This document shows, in pieces, positions 6,943 to 14,584 of a DNA stretch of 25,972 nucleotides. The DNA lies in NCBI GenBank assembly GCA_023426425.1, contig JAFAAT010000145.1:1-25972 (forward strand), given 5' to 3'. A program made the translations under genes and the position numbers. Each line of letters begins with the position of its first letter. Position 1 is the stretch's first letter. The DNA is from Bacteroidota bacterium. Its GTDB lineage: Bacteria > Bacteroidota > Bacteroidia > Chitinophagales > Chitinophagaceae. Below the pieces are notes generated by a model that saw only the letters and a list, made by a program, of their open reading frames with translations, made no database searches and had not been told where the DNA came from.

Positions 6943-8175
6943 ATGAGCGCACATCCAAAGCATATAAGAATTGAAGAGTATGACTACCAGCTTCCTGATG
7001 ATCGTATAGCCCGGCATCCGCTGCCAGAGCGGGATAGCGCGCAGCTGCTGGTCTACAGAAAGGGAACCATAACGTCCGATCAATACACAAACATTTCGAA
7101 CCACGTACCCCCACAAAGCTTTCTTGTTTTCAATCAGACAAAAGTGATTCATGCAAGACTGCATTTCAAAAAAACAACCGGCGGTGTCATTGAAGTATTT
7201 TGTCTGGAACCACATAACAGATACCCTGATGTGCAAGCAGCTATGTCTGCCACAGGAGAGGTTTGGTGGCGATGCATGATAGGTGGCGCCAGCAAGTGGA
7301 AACATGGGATGGTTCTGGAACAGAGTTTTCCGGTATCTCACCTAACTCTACGGGCAGAAATTGCAGAGCGCGATCCGGGAGCTTTCACTGTAGCTTTTTC
7401 ATGGAGTGCCGACCGCCAACTCAGTTTTGCAGAAGTTCTGCAGATTGCAGGCGAGGTGCCCCTTCCGCCCTATTTACACAGGGCGCCGGAAGCAGAAGAT
7501 GAAACTCGCTATCAGACGGTGTACGCCAGAGAAGAGGGGAGCGTTGCTGCCCCAACAGCCGGGCTCCACTTCACCAACAGGATATTTAATTCACTTCAGG
7601 AAAAGGATATTAGAAGCGGTTTTGTGACACTCCATGTCGGTGCCGGCACCTTCAAACCAGTGAGCTCAGGAACTATCGCTGATCATGAAATGCATGCAGA
7701 ATGGATCGACGTAAATGTCGAGCTAATTCAGCAGTTACTGCTACACCTGCATAAAGGAGTTGTCGCGGTAGGCACTACCTCATTGCGTACGCTGGAGAGC
7801 TTGTATTGGATAGGAGTTAAGCTTTTGAACCATGTAGTGCCTCCGGAGGGAGGTATAGCCGTGACACAATGGGAACCCTATGAAACAAAGAATTCTGACG
7901 TTGACCCTGCCGCAGCCCTCCAGGCAGTGCTCGACTGGCTGCTTGCCAGTCATCAGGACCGCCTGATCACCAGAACACAAATACTCATAGCTCCCGGCTA
8001 CCGCTTTAGGATTGTTCGCGGTCTGGTTACTAATTTCCATCAGCCCAGGTCAACATTGCTCTTGTTAGTTGCCGCACTAATTGGGGAGGACTGGCACAAG
8101 GTTTATGACTACGCTTTGGCACATGAATACCGGTTCCTCAGTTTTGGCGATGGAAGCCTCCTATGGGCTGAGTAA
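6943..8175 (+). CDS. queA: S-adenosylmethionine:tRNA ribosyltransferase-isomerase
   Basis: QueA transfers and isomerises the ribosyl group of S-adenosylmethionine onto 7-aminomethyl-7-deazaguanine at the tRNA wobble base, giving epoxyqueuosine. Conserved blocks are present: LPDDRIARHPLPERD (17-31), FLVFNQTKVIHARL (60-73), YQTVYA...VAAPTAGLHF (190-210), HVGAGTFKPV (231-240), GTTSLRTLE in the middle, and NFHQPRSTLLLLVAALIG near the end. At 410 residues it is about 50 longer than the E. coli enzyme, with the extra length spread through the part between residues 80 and 165. I believe this longer form is usual in Bacteroidota. The ATG at 6943 is 2 bp after the dgt stop. No other queuosine gene is visible in the window. 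Confidence 0.93.
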   Translation: MSAHPKHIRIEEYDYQLPDDRIARHPLPERDSAQLLVYRKGTITSDQYTNISNHVPPQSFLVFNQTKVIHARLHFKKTTGGVIEVFCLEPHNRYPDVQAAMSATGEVWWRCMIGGASKWKHGMVLEQSFPVSHLTLRAEIAERDPGAFTVAFSWSADRQLSFAEVLQIAGEVPLPPYLHRAPEAEDETRYQTVYAREEGSVAAPTAGLHFTNRIFNSLQEKDIRSGFVTLHVGAGTFKPVSSGTIADHEMHAEWIDVNVELIQQLLLHLHKGVVAVGTTSLRTLESLYWIGVKLLNHVVPPEGGIAVTQWEPYETKNSDVDPAAALQAVLDWLLASHQDRLITRTQILIAPGYRFRIVRGLVTNFHQPRSTLLLLVAALIGEDWHKVYDYALAHEYRFLSFGDGSLLWAE

Positions 8176-8194
8176 GTTGTAAATTCGCTTCGTT

Positions 8195-9034
8195 ATGACC
8201 ACAAAAGAATTCATAGACGCCGCACTCCGCGAGGATATCGGTACCGGTGACTACTCAACCCTTGCAAGCATAGATGCCAGCGCTCAGGGCAAAGCAGTGC
8301 TGAAAATTAAGGAGGCGGGTATTCTGGCAGGTGTAACTCTTGCTCAGGATATCTTTCACTTCCTTGAACCTCAGGCACAGTTTGTCCTGCACAAGCAAGA
8401 CGGTGACGAAGTTCAGGTTGGAGACATAGCTTTCGAGGTAAGTGCAAAGGTACACACCATCCTACAGGCAGAAAGACTTGTTCTCAACTGTATGCAGCGC
8501 ATGAGTGGAATAGCCACGCTCACCAATCAATTCGTGAGGAAGATCGAAGCCTATCCAGCCCGTATCCTCGATACCCGTAAAACAACACCCTTATTTCGTG
8601 AATTCGAGAAAGCAGCAGTAAGAATAGGCGGGGGACACAACCACCGGATGGGCTTGTACGATATGGTAATGCTTAAGGATAATCACATAGACTTCTGTGG
8701 CGGTATCGAAGAAGCCATTCGTAAAACAAATGAATACCTCAAATCCAATAACCTCACCTTGGCAATCGAAGTAGAAACCCGCAGCATAGAAGATGTGAAA
8801 AGAGTTTTGGCAGTAGGAGGAGTACAGCGCATCATGCTCGATAACTATACACCGACTCAATTAGCAGAGGCAGTTCGTCTGATAGACGGTCGCTATGAAA
8901 CAGAGGCATCTGGTGGCATCAACATCGACACCGTAGAGGAATTTGCCAGGACAGGGGTGGATTTTATTTCTGTGGGTGCCATCATTCACCATGCTGTAAG
9001 TATGGACCTGAGTCTGAAAGCACAAATACTCTGA
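8195..9034 (+). CDS. nadC: Nicotinate-nucleotide diphosphorylase (carboxylating)
   Basis: NadC converts quinolinate and PRPP to nicotinate mononucleotide with loss of CO2, the step that feeds de novo NAD synthesis. The 279 residues match the family length. Landmarks are LREDIGTGDYS (11-21), QAERLVLNCMQRMSGIAT (91-108), the substrate-binding DTRKTTP (126-132), GGGHNHRMGL (145-154), the catalytic Lys/Asp region MLKDNH (159-164), the later EVETR, and the C-terminal SGGIN and ISVGAIIH. The ATG start gives a standard N-terminus. A TAAATTCG word (8180-8187) is a one-mismatch -7 element, but no -33 partner is seen, so co-transcription with queA (19-bp gap) is also possible. The partners nadA and nadB are not in the window. 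The stop overlaps the next start by one base. Confidence 0.96.
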   Translation: MTTKEFIDAALREDIGTGDYSTLASIDASAQGKAVLKIKEAGILAGVTLAQDIFHFLEPQAQFVLHKQDGDEVQVGDIAFEVSAKVHTILQAERLVLNCMQRMSGIATLTNQFVRKIEAYPARILDTRKTTPLFREFEKAAVRIGGGHNHRMGLYDMVMLKDNHIDFCGGIEEAIRKTNEYLKSNNLTLAIEVETRSIEDVKRVLAVGGVQRIMLDNYTPTQLAEAVRLIDGRYETEASGGINIDTVEEFARTGVDFISVGAIIHHAVSMDLSLKAQIL

Positions 9035-9906
9035 TGAAGCATCTCGTCTTTATCATCAACCCCCGCTCAGGTGTAGACCGTCAAAAACAGATCCAAAGAG
9101 CAATAGACGAATGCCTGGACCTGAATCAATACACGTATGAACTTAAGTTCACGGAGTATGCCCGCCACGGGACTGAACTCGCCAGAAATGCTGCAACTGG
9201 GGGAGCATTTGCCGTTGTTGCTGTAGGTGGGGATGGTTCAGTAAATGACATAGTGAAAGGATTGCTGCATACAGGCACAGCACTGGCCATCATACCAAAA
9301 GGGTCTGGAAATGGAATGGCGCGTACGCTAAATATACCGCTAAATGAACGGGAGGCGATAGAAGTCATCAACCGGCAGCAAATGACCGCAATGGATATCG
9401 GCTTTGCGAACGGTGAGCCCTTCGTAAGCAATGCAGGTGTGGCATTTGATGCAGTGATAGCCAGGGAGTTTGCTGCAAGCAGTAGAAGGGGACTTGCAGT
9501 CTATAGTTACCTGGTCACGAAATTCATGTGGATGTACCAGGAGAAAGACTGGGACATAGATATTGACGGGAAAAAACTGAAGGAACAGGCGTTTATCATC
9601 AATGTGGCCAACGGAAGGCAGTTTGGATACAATTTCAAGATCGCTCCGGGTGCCAGCTGGACCGATGGCCTTTTTGATATAGTTGTTGTACGTAAGTTCC
9701 CTAAAGTTCTTGGTGGTTTTATGGCGCTCAGGCTCCTGAGAGGATCAATTACCAGCAGCGCTTATGTTCAGCACTACCACGGCCGGACTGTCACCATCGC
9801 CCATCCTGAACTGGACCTAATCCAGCTTGATGGTGATCCGCATAGTTGCGAGGGTTCAGTTACATTCAACCTTATTTCGGGCCTGCAGCCTGTTATTGTA
9901 CCCTAA
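9034..9906 (+). CDS. Diacylglycerol kinase-like lipid kinase (YegS/DgkB type)
   Basis: This belongs to the diacylglycerol/sphingosine kinase catalytic-domain superfamily, which phosphorylates lipid alcohols with ATP at the membrane face. In 290 residues there is an N-terminal NPRSG (9-13), the ATP-binding GGDGSVND (65-72), and IPKGSGNGMAR (87-97), followed by the beta-rich C-terminal half with DIGFANGEPFVSNAGVAFDA and a LDGDPHS-type ending. The real substrate cannot be read from sequence; phosphatidic acid recycling is the usual guess for bacterial members. The start overlaps the nadC stop by one base (TGATG), which indicates translational coupling and one transcript with nadC, although no functional link to NAD synthesis is obvious. 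An intrinsic terminator follows. Confidence 0.9.
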   Translation: MKHLVFIINPRSGVDRQKQIQRAIDECLDLNQYTYELKFTEYARHGTELARNAATGGAFAVVAVGGDGSVNDIVKGLLHTGTALAIIPKGSGNGMARTLNIPLNEREAIEVINRQQMTAMDIGFANGEPFVSNAGVAFDAVIAREFAASSRRGLAVYSYLVTKFMWMYQEKDWDIDIDGKKLKEQAFIINVANGRQFGYNFKIAPGASWTDGLFDIVVVRKFPKVLGGFMALRLLRGSITSSAYVQHYHGRTVTIAHPELDLIQLDGDPHSCEGSVTFNLISGLQPVIVP

Positions 9907-9933
9907 AACACACAACATATATTAAATGACTCC

Positions 9934-9961
9934 CAGATTAACTGCGAATCTGCATTTTTTT
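9934..9961 (+). terminator. Intrinsic terminator after the lipid kinase gene
   Basis: CAGATT (9934-9939) pairs with AATCTG (9947-9952) around a seven-base loop, then CA and a run of seven T (9955-9961). The stem is short but perfect. It closes the queA-nadC-kinase block. Confidence 0.6.
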
Positions 9962-9962
9962 C

Positions 9963-9970
9963 TATCTTAG
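9963..9970 (+). promoter_or_regulatory. Candidate -7 element of the lipoprotein gene
   Basis: TATCTTAG matches TAnnTTTG in all but one fixed position and lies directly after the terminator T run. It would give a leader of about 50 nt to the ATG at 10025. No convincing -33 TTTG is seen, because that region is the terminator hairpin. Confidence 0.3.
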
Positions 9971-10024
9971 TTCCCTAACATGCCCGACGCAGAAAGCGTC
10001 TACGGTACATATAAAACAGATCAA

Positions 10025-11014
10025 ATGATACGCTCGACAAAAGCAGCCCTTGTTTTGCTCCTTTCGGCATTTACTTTCGCCTCCTGTGAAAAAGGAAGCG
10101 ACGGCAATGTTGGGGTTGTGACTCCTACTGACCCTTCCAACAAATCCGGCCTCAATAAGTTGTTCGCACCTCTCAAAACACCTGTGCAAATATTCAGTGT
10201 GACTGCAGGCGATACATCTATCCGATACGGAATGATGGGCACGAAGCTTACCTTTTATGCAAACTCTTTCATCGGCCGTGATGCTAAAATCATTGACGCC
10301 GGCAAGGTTGATGTCCATTTGATAGAAGTGTATCGTCCGGGTCCTATGGCAGCCAACCGAATTACAACTACCTCAACAGGCAAGGTTATAATGACTTCGG
10401 GTATGGCTTACATCAAAGCCTTTCATAACGGTGATGAAGTATTCCCCACCAAATATGGTATAGGATTCAGACAGCCTACTGGTATCACTTCACCAGTGAA
10501 CCTGTTTACAGGTCACAGGAATACGGTAGATTCTATTATGGCCTGGTCACCTGTCAACAACCTGCCAGGCACTTTTGCCGCAGAAACTGTTATTGATTCA
10601 ATACAATCGTCTACGACAGCCATGTACCAGTTTGACTCAGTAGCTCATTTTAACTGGGTGGCTGCCGGAAGATTCTTCAACACAACTGCAGCGAAGACAA
10701 ACCTTGAAGTAGTAATAAAAGACGAAAGTTTCAATGCCAGCAATACACAAGTCTTCCTGGTTTACCCCGACATAAACAGCATGACGATGTTTGATAAATA
10801 CAGCAAACAGTCGCCGAATACAATTTTCAATCTGGCTGATCCATATCTGGCCCCCTTAAACATGCAGGTTCACATTATAGGAATCGCCAACAAAGACGGG
10901 GTTTTCTATTATGACCAGCTTTTGAACAAGACTACTTCTTCTACCTTTACGGATACACTGAGATTCCAGCCAAAGTCAATCAACGACATACTTACTGATC
11001 TTGGTGGAATTTAA
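10025..11014 (+). CDS. Secreted lipoprotein of unknown function
   Basis: I chose the ATG at 10025 because it gives a textbook lipoprotein signal: a short basic start (MIRSTK), a hydrophobic core (AALVLLLSAFTF) and the lipobox ASC with Cys21. An upstream ATG at 9980 would add 15 polar residues before it. The mature part (about 309 residues) is rich in Thr, Ser, Val and Asn and looks mainly beta-strand, without membrane segments or enzyme motifs. The stretch KVDVHLIEVYRPGPMAANR followed by TTSTGKVIMTSGMAYIKA recalls a beta-sandwich module (IELIE...M...T...SGGEFYINA) that I remember from many secreted Bacteroidota proteins; this is a recollection, not a search result. The gene has its own flanking terminators, so it is probably monocistronic. 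Confidence 0.85.
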   Translation: MIRSTKAALVLLLSAFTFASCEKGSDGNVGVVTPTDPSNKSGLNKLFAPLKTPVQIFSVTAGDTSIRYGMMGTKLTFYANSFIGRDAKIIDAGKVDVHLIEVYRPGPMAANRITTTSTGKVIMTSGMAYIKAFHNGDEVFPTKYGIGFRQPTGITSPVNLFTGHRNTVDSIMAWSPVNNLPGTFAAETVIDSIQSSTTAMYQFDSVAHFNWVAAGRFFNTTAAKTNLEVVIKDESFNASNTQVFLVYPDINSMTMFDKYSKQSPNTIFNLADPYLAPLNMQVHIIGIANKDGVFYYDQLLNKTTSSTFTDTLRFQPKSINDILTDLGGI

Positions 11015-11037
11015 AAAGTGCAAATAAAAATCTCATA

Positions 11038-11067
11038 GGGATGCTCACACGGGCACCCTTTTTTTTT
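11038..11067 (+). terminator. Intrinsic terminator after the lipoprotein gene
   Basis: GGG and TGC (11038-11044, with one bulged A) pair with GCA and CCC (11053-11058) around an eight-base loop, followed by nine T (11059-11067). It sits in the 81-bp gap between converging genes. On the - strand the same hairpin is followed only by scattered T, so it should act mainly on the + strand. Confidence 0.85.
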
Positions 11068-11095
11068 ACTCAAATGGTCTTTTTCTCGGAAACGG

Positions 11096-11947
11096 CTACG
11101 CAGGAGTGTGACTTGACTGCATGGTATCAGTGCCATCACTCATGTGAGTGACATCCAAACCGGAGTCTGCCGGATATCGCACTTCAAAGCTGGTCGTCGT
11201 CCCATGTCCCGGACTCGATTGAATGTCCATGGTCGCATCCAGGAGGCGCGCACGATGTCTCATATTCTTCAGGCCTATACTTTGGGCTTTTTCTGCTTTT
11301 ACTACCTCGAAGCCAATACCATTATCCTTCAACACAACCTGAACAGATTCCGGCAGATACTTAAGCATTATTGTGATTTCGGTTGCCTGAGAATGTTTGA
11401 TAATGTTCTGGAGGGATTCCTGGATCATTCGGAAGATCAGCAGATTCTGATCAGTCCTGAGTTGCCTTGGTTCCCCTTCAACATCGAAGTGAGCGACGAT
11501 GCTTGTCGCTTCCCGCAAATACGTAACCTCTCTTTCGATTGAGGCCTCAAGCCCCGCACGAATTATCAGGTCACTATTCAACCCATGGCTAATGTGCCTG
11601 ATTTCGTCAATAGCTCTTTTTAGCAACTCTGAAAGCCGGTTCAGATGACGTATTCCCTCTTCCTGCGTCACGTATTCATAGGTTCCAAACAGGTACATTC
11701 TCGCATGCCCCAATACCTGGACTGTGTTATCATGAAGTTCACCTGATATGATTTGCATTGCCTGTTCCTTTTCATCAAGCCGGATTCTGAGTAGCTCACT
11801 CTGATGTTCGGAAACAAGTTTGCTTCTTTCGAGTCTCTCTTTTTCCTCGCGCTTGTTTGCGATAACAATGACTAATACTATGGTTATTGCAAAGCCTCCC
11901 AGCAGCAAAGTGCCCAAAATAAACGGGATTAGAATGAGATTATTCAC
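11096..11947 (-). CDS. Sensor histidine kinase, NarL-type (HisKA_3 and HATPase_c)
   Basis: The 283 residues contain one N-terminal membrane helix (about 4-30), a short coiled linker (31-66), a HisKA_3 dimerisation domain with the phospho-acceptor His72 in ISGELHDNTVQVLG, and an ATPase domain with an N-box around Asn181 (ESLQNIIKHSQA), G1 DNGIGF (208-213) and G2 SIGLKNM (223-229). There is no periplasmic sensor domain and no receiver domain. The start is GTG at 11947, inside the last 8 bases of the upstream membrane-protein gene, so the two are translationally coupled and the partner probably supplies the sensing part. No response regulator gene is adjacent. The C-terminal tail of about 25 residues after the ATPase fold is polar and unremarkable. 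Confidence 0.92.
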   Translation of the reverse strand: MNNLILIPFILGTLLLGGFAITIVLVIVIANKREEKERLERSKLVSEHQSELLRIRLDEKEQAMQIISGELHDNTVQVLGHARMYLFGTYEYVTQEEGIRHLNRLSELLKRAIDEIRHISHGLNSDLIIRAGLEASIEREVTYLREATSIVAHFDVEGEPRQLRTDQNLLIFRMIQESLQNIIKHSQATEITIMLKYLPESVQVVLKDNGIGFEVVKAEKAQSIGLKNMRHRARLLDATMDIQSSPGHGTTTSFEVRYPADSGLDVTHMSDGTDTMQSSHTPA

Positions 11948-12581
11948 CGGAACGTATCATTTTAGGGTAGTACACAAATAGTAAAGTAAAGCTGGCGTAG
12001 GTGATAAGATTGATTGAAAGAAACACAGTGTAGAGGATGCTTGTTACCTCAAAAACGTCTCTGAAAATTGCAGTGAGGGAGAAATAGCACCAGGAAAATG
12101 TCCAGAAAACAGAAAGTGTCGCAGTGCTCCAGAATTGCATAGCCCTGAGAACCTGAAATTCGTCAGTTGTGAAAATCGCATAGAACGAAACCAGGGAAAG
12201 CATCACTATTAAGAACCCACCTATGAAAACGGCCACCGGCTCGGACGTATCAGCAGGATTGGCAATGAAAGCACTGGCAGTCGACATCGAAACTCCTGCA
12301 AACCCGATCCAGAGTCCGAGTTGTCGTCGTTTCAGGATGGCTACGGTTTCGGTATAGTACATGCTAACAAACAAAAGCTGTATTGGTGCCAGATACAAAA
12401 AGGTCTGGATTTCCTGCGCCGACCGTGAAAAGTAGATACACCCCAAAGATTCTATGCAGAACGTTGCAAATAACAGGGCATAAAGAATCTTGTCTGCTCT
12501 ATTGAAGCGCGAAAATCTGATTGCTCCAAAGCTGCATGCCAGGAACATAAGGATCAGGTATATAGAAAATGTCAAGCTCAC
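11940..12581 (-). CDS. Multi-spanning membrane protein, probable sensor partner
   Basis: The 213 residues are dominated by hydrophobic segments at about 3-20, 33-50, 60-77, 88-105, 115-135, 145-170 and 180-205, so six or seven helices are likely, ending in a basic YYPKMIRSGE tail. I do not recognise a specific family; the layout resembles the 7TM input modules found in front of Bacteroidota histidine kinases. The start is GTG at 12581, because an in-frame stop (TAA) lies four codons upstream and no ATG gives the first helix. The 8-bp overlap with the kinase gene suggests that the two polypeptides act together. A 301-bp gap with a candidate promoter and a hairpin lies upstream. Confidence 0.82.
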   Translation of the reverse strand: MSLTFSIYLILMFLACSFGAIRFSRFNRADKILYALLFATFCIESLGCIYFSRSAQEIQTFLYLAPIQLLFVSMYYTETVAILKRRQLGLWIGFAGVSMSTASAFIANPADTSEPVAVFIGGFLIVMLSLVSFYAIFTTDEFQVLRAMQFWSTATLSVFWTFSWCYFSLTAIFRDVFEVTSILYTVFLSINLITYASFTLLFVYYPKMIRSGE

Positions 12582-12684
12582 AACCTGGTTTTAAAAGTCT
12601 GAACCAATTTTTTCTCGATAGGGCTGAAATCCTAATTGTAAAACGTATGCGTCCGTTTTTTATTGTGCATTTGTGGCAGCCAAC

Positions 12685-12712
12685 AAAAAAAATGAGGGCA
12701 TCACTAACCCTC
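12685..12712 (-). terminator. Terminator-like hairpin in the sensor leader
   Basis: On the - strand GAGGG pairs with CCCTC (12712-12708 with 12698-12694) around nine bases, then one A and eight T (12692-12685). A T-G wobble can extend the stem by one pair. The stem is short but G/C-only except for one pair, and the T run is good. It lies downstream of a candidate promoter and about 100 bases before the sensor start codon. Confidence 0.45.
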
Positions 12713-12744
12713 TTCGTCTCTCCCTCTGATACGCTTAGCGAACA

Positions 12745-12774
12745 GTAAGATACAAAAACAATCTAATAATGCAA
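12745..12774 (-). promoter_or_regulatory. Candidate promoter upstream of the split sensor
   Basis: On the - strand TTG (12774-12772) is followed after 19 bases by TATCTTAC (12752-12745), which keeps TA and TT of the Bacteroidota TAnnTTTG element but loses the final TG. The spacing is right for a -33/-7 pair. The start point would fall at about 12738. Confidence 0.35.
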
Positions 12775-12824
12775 TACTTAAATGTTTTAGAAACAGAGAT
12801 TTAGTACTGTAGCATTGCACCAGG

Positions 12825-12852
12825 AAAAAGCCCCTGCTGTAAAACAGGGGCT
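12825..12852 (-). terminator. Intrinsic terminator of the dcw operon after ftsZ
   Basis: AGCCCCTG (12829-12836) and CAGGGGCT (12845-12852) form a perfect eight-pair, mostly G/C stem with an eight-base loop. On the - strand it is followed by five T (overlapping the stem end) and then CC. It lies 30 bp after the ftsZ stop and marks the end of the division cluster. Confidence 0.8.
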
Positions 12853-12882
12853 CTCACTATGACACACTAAAAATAGGTTTTC

Positions 12883-14532
12883 TTAGTCAGGCTTTTTGCC
12901 GTCGAGGAAGGTATTGATCGTTTGGATGCTCGCTTGCTGACCTTTCTGCTGTTCATTTACACCCACACTATATCCGCTATAAAATTTCTCTGCAGAAGCG
13001 ACGCTGTTGTCAAGTTCCACTTTCTGACGCACATACGCAGGCACATTCTCCAGCTCGTCGGGGCTCTCAGTACCTTTGATATTGAAGCTTAACCTCCTCA
13101 GGCGCTCTGCGCGTTCTTCAAGCGCACGCTTTTGCTCTTCAAACCTCCGTTTCTCCTCAAGTTCCTCAGGAGTGAGGTAATGACTGCCAATCTTTAGCGA
13201 TTCTTCCTTAGCAGGTTCCTCATTGCGAATCACCATTGAGATAGTATTTTGCCCTGCTTCTTCCGCTTCTTCCTGTTTCGTCATCGCTTCAGGCTGGGCA
13301 GTATTCGCGGGCTCAGACACCGGTGCTTCTTCCGCGCCCAGCATAAATAATTCGCGCTTCTCTGTGGCCTGCGGGAAGGCTGGCTTGATATCAGTCAGGC
13401 TTGATTTAGTCTGAGGCATCTCAACCAGTGTGGGAGCCATCAGGTCTGCCGGCCTGCTCGCAGGAACAACAGACTCAGTAGCCGCGGTGGGTGCAGGAGC
13501 ACCACTAAGAGGAATAAATATTTTCTCAGGCTCATTCCTGCGTAGTGGTAGTTCGTCCGGCAGCTCCTTATGATTGAAACCTGTAGCAATTACTGTCACA
13601 GCAATCTTGTCTTCCAGATTCGGATCATGACCCATACCCAGAATTACATCACATCCGTCGCCCGCCTGCTGCTGAACAAATGCCTGGATGGCTTCTGCTT
13701 CATCCATGGTGTGCTCAAATTCGCCTGCAGCTGAAGTGATATTCAGCAACAACCATTTTGCACCACGAATGTCATTGTCGTTCAACAATGGTGAATTCAA
13801 TGCCTGCTCCACTGCGTGTAGTGCCCTGTTTTCGCCGGATACCGCAGCAGCACCGAGTATTGCCACACCGCCGTTTTTCATCACTGTGCAAACATCTGCA
13901 AAGTCGACGTTGATCTGGCCGGTGGTATTGATTACATCAGTGATACATTTTGCAGCAGTAGCGAGTACATCATCAGCTTTAGCAAATGCCTGGGTGAATG
14001 GCAGGTTTCCAAACTGCTGGCGAAGTTTATCATTTGAGATAATCAGGATAGTATCCACATGCTCGCGCATCCTGTCTATACCCTCTTGGGCTTGCTTCAT
14101 CCGTTTGCGGCCTTCATACGTAAAAGGCATAGTAACGATACCCACTGTAAGGATGCCAAGGTCGCGACAGATTTTTGCTACTACCGGTGCACCACCTGTT
14201 CCGGTACCTCCACCCATTCCTGCCGTGATAAAAGCCATCTTGGTGTTCACCTTCAGGATCTTCGTGATGTCCTCCAGGCTCTCTTCACTGGCCTGCTTGC
14301 CAATTTCAGGGTTAGCTCCGGCACCAAGTCCCTGTGTAAGGTGGGGGCCCAACTGGATCTTGTTAGGAATAGGGGATAATGCCAGCGCCTGGGAATCAGT
14401 GTTGCAGACCACGAAGTCCACACCCTCGATGTCGAGGCTGTACATGTAGTTCACAGCATTGCCGCCGCCGCCGCCTACACCTATCACCTTGATAATAGAC
14501 GATTGATTTTTGGGGATTTCGAAATGTATCAT
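12883..14532 (-). CDS. ftsZ: Cell division protein FtsZ
   Basis: FtsZ is the tubulin-like GTPase that polymerises into the Z-ring and recruits the divisome at the inner membrane. The N-terminal GTPase core shows GVGGGGGNAVNYM (18-30), the tubulin signature GGGTGTG (107-113) and the T7 loop NVDFADV (208-214), whose Asp residues complete the active site of the neighbouring subunit. At 549 residues it is much longer than E. coli FtsZ (383). The extra part is a linker of about 200 residues after the core (about 330-535), Pro/Ala-rich at first and then strongly charged and helical (PEELEEKRRFEEQKRALEER). The last 15 residues (INTFLDGKKPD) look like the short C-terminal peptide that binds FtsA. It is the last gene of the cluster, 52 bp after ftsA, and is followed by a terminator. 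Confidence 0.98.
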   Translation of the reverse strand: MIHFEIPKNQSSIIKVIGVGGGGGNAVNYMYSLDIEGVDFVVCNTDSQALALSPIPNKIQLGPHLTQGLGAGANPEIGKQASEESLEDITKILKVNTKMAFITAGMGGGTGTGGAPVVAKICRDLGILTVGIVTMPFTYEGRKRMKQAQEGIDRMREHVDTILIISNDKLRQQFGNLPFTQAFAKADDVLATAAKCITDVINTTGQINVDFADVCTVMKNGGVAILGAAAVSGENRALHAVEQALNSPLLNDNDIRGAKWLLLNITSAAGEFEHTMDEAEAIQAFVQQQAGDGCDVILGMGHDPNLEDKIAVTVIATGFNHKELPDELPLRRNEPEKIFIPLSGAPAPTAATESVVPASRPADLMAPTLVEMPQTKSSLTDIKPAFPQATEKRELFMLGAEEAPVSEPANTAQPEAMTKQEEAEEAGQNTISMVIRNEEPAKEESLKIGSHYLTPEELEEKRRFEEQKRALEERAERLRRLSFNIKGTESPDELENVPAYVRQKVELDNSVASAEKFYSGYSVGVNEQQKGQQASIQTINTFLDGKKPD

Positions 14533-14584
14533 GTGCTATAAATTATGGGTTAGTAAATACTTGTTGATTTTAAGTTTCCAGTGT

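Larger units (their letters stand above)
12582..12882. other. 301-bp gap between ftsZ and the split-sensor genes
   Basis: No open frame is worth calling. Read on the - strand it holds, in order, the ftsZ terminator (12852-12825), a candidate promoter (12774-12745), a second terminator-like hairpin (12712-12685) and about 100 bases of plain AT-rich sequence up to the GTG start at 12581. The arrangement fits either a leader with an attenuator or a short independent RNA. Confidence 0.55.

Noticed and set aside
9980..10024. Upstream ATG extending the lipoprotein gene by 15 codons
   Set aside because: It would put polar and acidic residues before the signal peptide; the ATG at 10025 gives a normal lipoprotein signal.
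13688..14449. Open frame of 253 codons on the + strand opposite ftsZ
   Set aside because: It is antisense to the conserved GTPase core and arises from the codon bias of ftsZ; the Ser/Ala/Pro-rich translation has no recognisable domain.
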